In this document: piece after piece, positions 14,998 to 24,200 of the stretch
How positions within the stretch are numbered: the first letter of the stretch is position 1
Layout of the letters: every line of letters begins with the position of its first letter
Source of the DNA: Cymbomonas tetramitiformis
Taxonomy: Eukaryota > Chlorophyta > Pyramimonadophyceae > Pyramimonadales > Pyramimonadaceae
DNA length: 64,000 nucleotides
Direction of reading: 5' to 3'
Assembly (NCBI GenBank): GCA_001247695.2
Contig: LGRX02035483.1
Span: 248,001 to 312,000 of the forward strand
Made by a program: the position numbers and the translations under genes
Notes under the pieces: generated by a model
What the model was told of the DNA's origin: nothing
Databases searched by the model: none
The model's input: only the letters and a program-made list of their open reading frames with translations

Positions 14998-15172
14998 CTT
15001 TAGACAGAGTCAGTTTTTGCCGCACAACAACCTCGCATCTTCCGGTTTCGGTGCAAACTTTTTATACATTCTCTGTGAAATTCTGTGTTTTGCCCCGCAG
15101 CAAAAGCATGCGAGGTCATGGACTTTCTGACTTCAAAAGATACGTGTTTGTAGCGATGTGGGACCCTTTGTA

Positions 15173-15217
15173 TTTTTCGCGCGCGCGAGGCATGGGGGTG
15201 TCTCGCGCGCGCAAAAA
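15173..15217 (+). repeat. GCGC hairpin repeat, copy 4
   Basis: Loop GGCATGGGGGTGTC. The right arm is slightly degraded (GCGCGCAAAAA, one G lost). Last, partial array unit. Confidence 0.93.
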
Positions 15218-15294
15218 TGTAAAAAACATGAGAACGCTGATTTGGTCTTGTGGTACACCTTGTTGTTTTTTTGAGACGCGCGTGTGTGTGCCAG

Positions 15295-18200
15295 ATTAAC
15301 GCTTACAACGACCTGCTCGGGCCATTTTTTGGCGACGAGTACGGAGTTTACGAAGTAAATTCGGGAAATGCCTTGGCAAATGAATCGACGCAGACGGACT
15401 TTGCGGACGGATGGGACGTGTATCACGAGTGTTTTTCTTCGATAAACGAAACGTTCGCGCCCCCGTCCGATTCAGATTCGCAAGATTCGACTTGGCAACT
15501 TTTGACCGTCGACGAAGCGCAGGAGATCGAGGTGACGTCGGAAGACGATGAAAGTGCCGAAAGCCGTCCTTCGGTGAACGTGATCCCACCTTTGAAGAAT
15601 TGGAGATTGGTACTGTATCAGGCGAAGTCGTGCGCCGACGACACAATCGAATGTACCTATCCGCCATACACACAATTTTTTGCGGACGGAGTTTCTAGCA
15701 GCATGCGGGAAACTTACAATTTGGCGAACCTTTACGGCGAACCGCGGCAGGAAACAGAAACCCCGTGGCAGTCGGACGAGGCCTTCTTACAGACATGCTT
15801 CGACGCGTGCATGGACTCGAATCGTCGCGGGGCTTTAGACGCGGAAGGCGATCATGAGGAGTTTCTCGAGATGGAAGTGAACGAGCTGTTCTTGGATGAG
15901 TTTACAAAAAAACGTTACAAGTCCAATTACAGGCAATTTGATTCTATCTACAACAGTATTGCCTTCCAATGCCTGAGCGTCTCCGTAGTGCAGGACATCA
16001 TGAACAGACCGGTCGGAAAGGAGGACGTGTATTCCTCGACGGACATGCCGTGGCTCAGCATTTACCGACCGATGAATTTGTCGCACAAATCCGGACAACA
16101 GAAACGTTTGATGTGCGTGCTCAGCGACGTGGCTTACTCCGATATCAGGACGGTTCCTTCCGAGTGGTCGACTCCGACCGATTGGTACGTGCACACCACG
16201 GTCGGCAATCAAGGACACAAACCCTTCGAGTACATGCTGGGCGCTTCCAATACGATGGACGCCTCGATAACAAACGGAAATGCTTTTCAGATGCAAAGAT
16301 CGGCAAGAGTATACGATCGTGTCGGGTGGAAGTACTGGAGCTTGTATAAAGATTACGGTAACCGTCTTTACCAGCGCGCCGCCGAGTACGATCAAGAGGA
16401 AGCGTACGTCGTACCGAACGAAGACGCTGAGCTGGATTGTATCTGCCGACCGACGAGTGGCACTCAGGGTCCTCAGGCGCACGTATCCACGGGCGAACAT
16501 GTCTGCGGCAACCCGGAGAGCAGAGAGACTGCTTCGACAAGCGGAGCGAACGTGCAAGGCACGGCCTACCCGGGTATCCTGGATAATCTTTACTCCCGTT
16601 GCTACATAGCCCCTGCAGGAAACGATGACGCCGATTCCACCGATCGAGCCTTTTACTGCGAGCACACCGCAAATCCACCGAACTACGACGGAAAGACACT
16701 GTGCGCGCACCATCCGCACGCCGACTGGAGCGTCGATTGCTTCCCAACGTTCGGCGTGTGTTCTGACAGGACGAGTCGAAAGGCGTGCGAAAAAAGTCCC
16801 GAGCGCATACCGATGTGCGCGTGGCACGAAAGTCGTTGCCACCAACGGTATGTGGCCTGCAAGAGTCTTGCGTACGACAGTGCCACGGGGACGTGTCGCG
16901 GGCGACAAAGCTCTTGCGAAGACCTTAACTCCACGAGCTGCGCGCAAGTGCGTGGGTGTGCCTATCACCAAGACGGTTGCTTCGCACTCGTGGACGCGCG
17001 CGGCGATTGCCTTCGAGCGGAGGACGACTGCGAGCAAACGCCGCGAACTAAACGACTCCTGCGTAACGTCTTTTACCCCGATCAGGAGATCGCATCCGCA
17101 ACCGCCAGGAGTCTGTTAGCGTACAGCACGGCGGGCATGTACGTGAGCGAGCCGCTGCACGTCCCGTGTGGCGCCAAGACGACGGTACACAACGGAACGG
17201 TGTGTAACATCAGCGCTTACTACGTCGCCTGCGATCCCGACGAGAGCGACGACGAATCTCTCGCGCAGTACGGGTCAACCCCTCACAGGGCGTTCGTGAT
17301 AAACGGCGTTGCGCATGCGACGATACGACTAAGCATGCTCCTCTCTTACACTTTTCGCATGCACAAAACTACGTCCTCGGACCCTATGCGATCCTTGGAC
17401 GAAACCACCAAAGGTTACACGCTGTCCGTTTACAGACACGAGACGGGCTGGTTGTCGAGTCAGGATGTCGAGGACGACCTGAGTCCTCTGGTGGACCCCA
17501 GCGGAGAGGCGTTTCCGTTGTCTATGCGTGGAGCTGACACCTACTACACCGACTCTAGCGACGACGAGTACGTGGACTTTCGCGTGTACCCGAACAATCT
17601 GATCCACAACACGTCCTCCGAGTACACGACCCCGACGAACGGCTACTTCGCAATCGTGAGCACCTCTAACCAGTCTATCGATTACTCTTCGGACACTAAA
17701 AGCTCGAACGCTCCGCAGGACATCGCGCGTTGCGAGTACGTCGTGCAGAGCGCCTTCAACGACACGAACTCTACCGCGTTCACGAAGACATGCGTAGATC
17801 CGGTCACCCTCATCGGCATAGGCACCGTCGGACTGACCGCGTCTTACATTGTGCGCTACGGAGTGCATAAGAACTGTGAAGTTTACAACTCGCATCCCAA
17901 GACGATGCTGGCGTGCAGTCCGGAATGCGTTCAATCCGTGACGCCATCGCCTCCGCCTCCGCCGTGTACTCCTCCTGCACCACCCTCGCCTCCCGCACCT
18001 CCGCTCGCCCCGCCATCCCCACCTCCGTATCCTCCTCCACTTCCAGGTCCTCCCGAACCGCCGACGCCCCCCGATGCTCCCAATCCTCCCAATCCTCCCA
18101 ATCCTCCGGCAGTTCCTCCACCGCCCGTGCCGCCCTCGCCGCTTCCGCCAGTCTTTCCACCGCCTTTTCCCGGTCCACCGCCTCCGCCCACCTCGTCGTC

Positions 18201-21200
18201 TTCCTCTTCGTCCAGACCCAATTTCCCTCCCCTGCCGGCTGATCCACCACCTCCGCCGTCCCCGGCGCCACCCCCGCCATCACCACGCCCACCTCCAAGT
18301 CCCAGTCCTCCTCCTCTTCCTCCATACCCCCCTCCCCCTCCCGCACCGCCTTCGCCTCCTTCGCCGTACAGAGAGCAGCCCCCTTACCCACCTCCTCCGC
18401 ACTCGCCTCCGCCTACCTCTCCGCCATTTTCACCGCCCCCTCCTCCACCGTCTCCACCTCCGTCCGTTCTTACTTACATGTGCGCCAGCTACGAAGCCGT
18501 CTTGGAGGTGTGCGAGAGAGAAGAATACCATTTTGACGAAACACTTCTGTGCAGAGAAACTCAGTACGGCGTGGAGTCATCGCAGCCCTTCGAGTTTTTT
18601 TATGGGGACAGTTACGATTTCAACATGGGAGGTCGGCTTCTGCTCTACGTGGACGAGGTGGTAGTGGATGACGAAGAGAACGCCTCTCATGTTTCCGAGG
18701 CTTATCCACCACCCCCGGCGGACATGAGCTCCCTCGAGACGTTCAACGCGCACACGGAAGATGCGTCCTCGGACGGCGAAGTAGAATCCGAGGCGACGGT
18801 CGACGCGAACACCACCGAAACCAAAAGCGCCTCCCTCAGTGCGACGTACGAACAGTTCTGGGTGATGGCAAAGGACACCATAGAAGAGCTGGACGCGAGC
18901 GTGTATCGCGTGATTAAAAACAATTTGGCGATCAATATGAGAGCCTTGGGAAACGAACGTTTTCCCGCCATCTCGAACCTTTTTTTTCATGGCGTTCGAC
19001 TGTACGCGGAGATTTTGAAGGGCGTGTACGAAGGTTTTGTCTACGTGGGTTATCGTATAGCGCATGGAGATCGGGTCTCGTTTCACGTGGTATGGGAGTA
19101 CGTGGACGCTATCTTTCACGAGTACATGGCCATGGCCTCAAGCTTATTCGAGATCATACACTTCTTCATGAACCCGAACGCAGCTTACGATCACAGATCC
19201 GCAAGAATCCTCTGCGAGGCTTCCAGTTTGCCCAACCACATCATGAGCGGTACCTTAAAAATTAGCGCCGCCGTGTCCACCGCGGCAAACTACCCAATGC
19301 CCGGAAGCTTGCACGGAGAGTCCGTAGGCTGCAACCCGCTGCGCATGAACTGTAGCCACGGAGACTACGTCGCGGACACGATGCTAAACCTGAACCCGGT
19401 GTGCGCGATGACGGCCGCCATAGAGAACTCTCCGTCGCCGGCGGACGTGGCGACAGTGGTGACTTTGTTCAGCACGTCCAAAGCGAAGTTCGACATATTA
19501 CCCAAGGAAGAGGGGACGTCCTCGTCGTCGCCATTTGATTACCTTCAGACGCGGGCGGTGTCGATCTTTACAATAAGAGCGCTGCGCACGCTTTTACATT
19601 ATGCGGTGAAGCTGGTACTGGATGTCTTGAATTGCTTGATGGAGCTCATCGCAACAAACGACGAGGGCGATTCGGACTGCACAGCCCTGATGTCCAGTTT
19701 GAAGTACCCTACCTTCGTGATCAACTCCGCGATAGTGATAAGCTTTGAGACGCAAGTTCATCTTGCCAATCTGTTGACGAGTTTCACTTCCTTCATCTGG
19801 GCGTTCATGTACGCCGCAACGGACTATGATCCTTCGTTGTATTCCACCGTGTCAAACTGGCCAGACGAATCGGCATTTGCCGCCATGCTTCCGAAAACGA
19901 TGTGTATCGGACTACCACATAGCCAGTGCGTTCAACAGGGCTTGGGCGACTTCACCTCTCCAGGACGAAACACGTTTCACATGCGGGCGCCGGATGGTGA
20001 AAACCGCGTCCTGCACGCGTGCGATCGCGAGATGTGCCACTGCGCGTGGTCCATGAGCGAGCACTCGTTCTTCGCTTTTCGAGGGGATGAGAGTGGGACC
20101 TTTTATCATCGCTCACACGTCACCGGTATCACGGAAACTTCTAACGTCACACAAGCTCAGACGTACGGCTTCGCTGGCTTCGGCAACGCGACCATAAAGT
20201 ACTACCGCCAAAGCGCATTAGGAGTGAACGTGACCAAATACGGGTACATCGAGCGCTTGGACGCCTACGACAAATACCTGTCCTATGACGGTCCCTTCCC
20301 GTACTGGCTCTTTTCTGAGGGGGTGTGCGTGTCGGCGTGCGATATCACCAGCAAGAAGGAGCAATGCGGCCGATCCTTCGAAACGTACGTGCCCGAAGCC
20401 GTAAAGGGGGCGTCGGCTCCATTCGTCCGCGCTGGTTGCAGCTATTCAAGTCGATACGGTTGCTCATCCGACTCGCACCACATTCAACCCTACCCACTGG
20501 AAGCGGCGACGAGCACTTTCATAGTAGCAGCTCTCAGCGCCACTCAGAGGGTCATGATCAGCTCCAACAAGACGGCGCATTATTTTTTTCAGCGATACAT
20601 GCAGAAGGTGGAAGACACCATCGATAGTACCTTGAATCCGGAGGGAGACGCGGATCCAGAGGAAGACGCGGATCCTCTCGAGTCTCTGGAGGCTTCGATA
20701 CACAAAAGCCTAAAAAAGAAATCGGATTATCTCATACCTATTCTGTACACACAAACCCAGACGGCGCTTTACTTTCGAGACGTGATAATCGCGTTCATGG
20801 AGTTTTTGCGAGCTATGGTGATTGTCATGCACGAGGACGACGATGCCACTTTCCTCGATTTTCAACGCAACCTGGTCGACCTTGTGGACATGATACAGGA
20901 CCTCGTCAACACGTTGGGAAGTGCCTGGCTGGACATCATGGACGACATTATAAGATTTCAGATGGAGCTGGTCTCTATTTTGATAAAGGCGATTCAGAGC
21001 ATAAGCGATCCGTCCTTGGCGGCGCAGTTATTGGACGACATCAAGACCGCGGTCGAATCGATGCTGAACATCATAAAGGACTTCGCCATGACAATCTTTC
21101 AGATGGTCTATCGCATGATGTCGATGTCCTCCTTCGGAGAACAGCTGCTGCAGCTGATAGAAACGTTGTGCGGAATGAGCAATTCGCTGGTGCAAACGCT

Positions 21201-24200
21201 GTATATGGTGCAGGATGGTTTGTGCGATCTGATATCGTCCACCATTCCGCAACCGGTGTACGACGAGTACAAGCACAAATTCAAGTTCGGGTCGCTCGGG
21301 AGCTTTAAGGTGTCCATTCCCACGCTTGCGTTGAAGAGCAAGAAATTGGCGAGTCTCTTCGGCAGCGGTTTCATGAACCAGCTCGAGCGCATGTTCAGCT
21401 GTCACTGCCCAGAACCCAGGGACATCAGCAGAGATCCCGACAGATACAAAGACAGCAAATACGACGACTGTTTGAAAGAGTCGGATTGCACGATGCCTAG
21501 CCATGCGAGCGCCACGAGCTTCCGGCCGATGGAGGCTTCGCTGTGCTACACGCGGACCACGGAGCATATCGAAAACATCTACGAGACCGATTTGCTTCCG
21601 GCCATTGGGTACGCCAACGACTGGCGCGTCAAATGCAGCATGTGCTGGGCCACGTCGGAAGCCTTCTGCATGGAAAGTCGTACGGGAGGCGAAGATTCGA
21701 ACGGAGCGAGAGCAAACATGTTCACGACCTACGGATCCTTCGAGAAAGACTCGATGAGTCTTTGCAGCAAGCACACCCGCAAGTCCACGTGCGAAGCAAA
21801 CATAAAGACGGACATGAACATAGCGATGTGCACGTGGGACCCGTACTTTTACGCGGAATCCGACGACGAGGAGCTGCGCGCGTCGCCGGGGAAATGCCTC
21901 GGACGGCGGACGGTGCGGAACGAGTACTACGGTCAGCCATGCGTCTGCGAGAAATGCAGAGGTGGCGTGTACTGCGGCGCCGGTGGTTTCTGTACGTGCG
22001 GCGTGCTGCCGTACCTCACACTCGGACTCGAGTGCCAAAGCGCAATGACGTTGCAACAGGAAGGCGACATACAGATTTTTACGCGTTCGCCGGGGGATTC
22101 CACGAAACCCTGCGGCACTTGTCCAAGCCTCGGCGCGAAAGCTTTGTCGCCGAAGGAGGCTCACTTTGAGAGCGTATGCTACGTGCGTCAAGCGGAATTC
22201 TGTTTTTACCGATCGCGTTTGTCGTACTCCGGAATCGAAGATGCGAATCCCCAGCCGTTGTCCGAGTGCTTGGCGAATTTGGAAGTTTTCGGCCCGGTTC
22301 TGTGTCGCACTTACTGCGATTCGTCGGTGAAGAACAGTATGAACCTGCTTTACAACCGAGTCAGTTTGAATTACAGCACACACAGCAACCTGGATCTGTA
22401 CGCGTCCCTGGCGATGGACGCCAGCGACATACCCACGACCGAGTTTTGCACGTGCGACTTGAATCTTTTATCCGTGTACATCGATGCCGTTGATAACCAC
22501 GAAGACATCAGCACCTTGGATATCGAAGTGAACACCAACACGTTCACGGCGCAGAAGTTAAAAACGTCGAGCGCGGAAGATGAATCCCGTCGTCGCAGAC
22601 GTCTACGCCGACTGCTGCAAAACGACAGCGACTCGGGACGGTACGACACGGACCCACCTCCGCGCTCGTCACAGCCTACGGACGACGCCTCGACGAATGG
22701 AACCAACGCGACCTCCGGCGACGACGCCTCGACGAATGGGACCAACGCGACCTCCGGCGACGACGCCTCCTTGAACGCGTACACGCGCGAGGTGCTGCGG
22801 ACGATTTTTGGCGCCACTCGAGACTCCAAATCGGGATCGTCCTGTCGCGCGGACGCGGACTGTTACCAGGTCGAAAGGGTTTGCGCGCAGATATACTCCG
22901 GGTCGGACGCGCCCGTGCTCTGCGCGAGCTGTCTCAAAGACTCCTTCGTCACCTCCAGAGCGATGCGGCATTGCGACGGTTCCGCAAGGGTGTGCCGTTG
23001 CGGAATCTCCCCTACGCAAACGCTGCACCAACGCGGGGGGGGGCTTGAGATCGAGAAAGCGCAGAACGTCACGTTGGCATTTTTGGCAAACGTCGAGATG
23101 TGGCCCGGGGACAGCTTTTGCGACGTCCTCTTCAGGGACCTGGTTGAGACGAATCCGAAGTTGAACTTGGATGACATCGGCGTGGCGGAGTGGGTTCACG
23201 TGAAGAAATGCATGGAGTGGCGAATGTTTGGGCTGCGCGTACAGAGCGCTTTGGGGATGCCGACCTTTCCCGTGGACATCGCGTACAACTGGAAACGTCC
23301 TTTTGACCTGATACAGAAAGCGACCATAGGAACCTACGTGTACTACGCCGTTCTCGAGCACAACGAGTCACAGATGAACACGACGCGCGTCGTCAAGGCG
23401 TTTGAGGAACACGGTGTAGACCCCATTTTTTATTTGACGCTTCACGAGAAACTCGGCGACCTGCTCGCCCCCGTTTACCACGCGGTCCGCGGGGCATTGC
23501 AGAACGTAACCGCGGCGATTCACTCAAACGTTCAGACGAGCAAAGTCGTAACCACCATAACAAACGAAACGGACACCTTGGACAGCATGAGAGTTCGCTG
23601 CGATCGCGTGTATCGGACGTCTGGTTTGATACTGCGGCACGTGGCCAAAAGGGATCCCTTTTATCACATAAAAAATGTCACGCAGCTCGTCACCCCCGCG
23701 ATGAATAGCATCTGGCACACGGTAAAAAGCGCAAGACGAGCGCACACTCTGGCATCCGATCCAGTGCACGGAAAAGCCTTTTTTGGCAAGGTGAAAAGTT
23801 TTTATCGGTTACAGTACGAGCACAAGTGGCATCTGAACTCCTCCTTCTGGGAGAGCGCACCCGCGAGCGATACCCAAGGAACCAAGATGTGGCGCAGCCT
23901 GCTGCAAACCAACGAGAATGCCGAGGAAGTGTCTAACTCTAGGACCGAGTACTGCGACGTGTACGAGAACATCGTCTCCATAGTCAAAGAAGTCTCGGAA
24001 TTTGGAGCTCAGTATTACGGATTCGACGCGGCCACGCTGAAGGAGATGAATCACACTTTGCAAAGCAGCGTATGCGTCTTCCTGGACTTAGTACAGATCA
24101 TCGAATCGGACTCGCTTTGCAGAAAGTCGCTTTACAATCAGCAAAGGCGAGAGGATACGCGAGGCGTCTTCACCATCGTGTACGATCATTACATGCTGCA

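Larger units (their letters stand above)
14515..15217 (+). repeat. ~210-bp tandem repeat array, 3.3 units, each with a GCGC hairpin
   Basis: Units start with TGTTTGT at 14515, 14719, 14930 and 15145 (spacings 204, 211 and 215; the last is partial). Each unit has a TGTGGGACCC/TTTTT lead, the GCGC hairpin, CTTTAGACAG, a GCCGCACAACAACCTCGCATC block, CTTTTTATAC, GCAAAAGCATGCGAG and GACTTCAAAAGATA. Units 2 and 3 are most alike; unit 1 is the most diverged. The array lies entirely within the proposed intron of the giant gene. Confidence 0.9.
14492..15294 (+). other. Putative phase-0 intron joining the two giant ORFs
   Basis: The downstream giant ORF has no ATG for about 150 codons, and its nominal start is a GTG next to repeats, so it does not look like an independent gene. 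A polypyrimidine-like stretch and TGTGTGTGCCAG end at 15294, leaving the downstream frame at phase 0. Upstream, three donors are also phase 0: GTGTGT at 14492, GTTTGT at 14516 and GTAAGT at 14582. I prefer 14492 because it puts all the hairpin repeats inside the intron and matches the GTGNGY donors of the two short introns in this window. GTAAGT at 14582 is the strongest consensus, but would translate one hairpin. The alternative is a repeat insertion that truly broke the gene. Confidence 0.6.

Noticed and set aside
14515..15217. CRISPR-like array
   Set aside because: Units are ~210 bp with similar, not unique, spacer parts; no cas genes; eukaryotic-virus context.
14625..15240. Short ORFs with ARAR/RARE peptides in the array
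   Set aside because: Same hairpin-as-codons effect, in several frames.
17810..18391. Antisense ORF rich in Glu/Val/Ala across the proline-rich linker
   Set aside because: It is the reverse reading of a CCN-rich coding repeat; no promoter or start support.
21028..22383. 451-codon antisense ORF inside the giant gene
   Set aside because: Long antisense frames occur all along the giant gene because of its codon bias; no domain or promoter.
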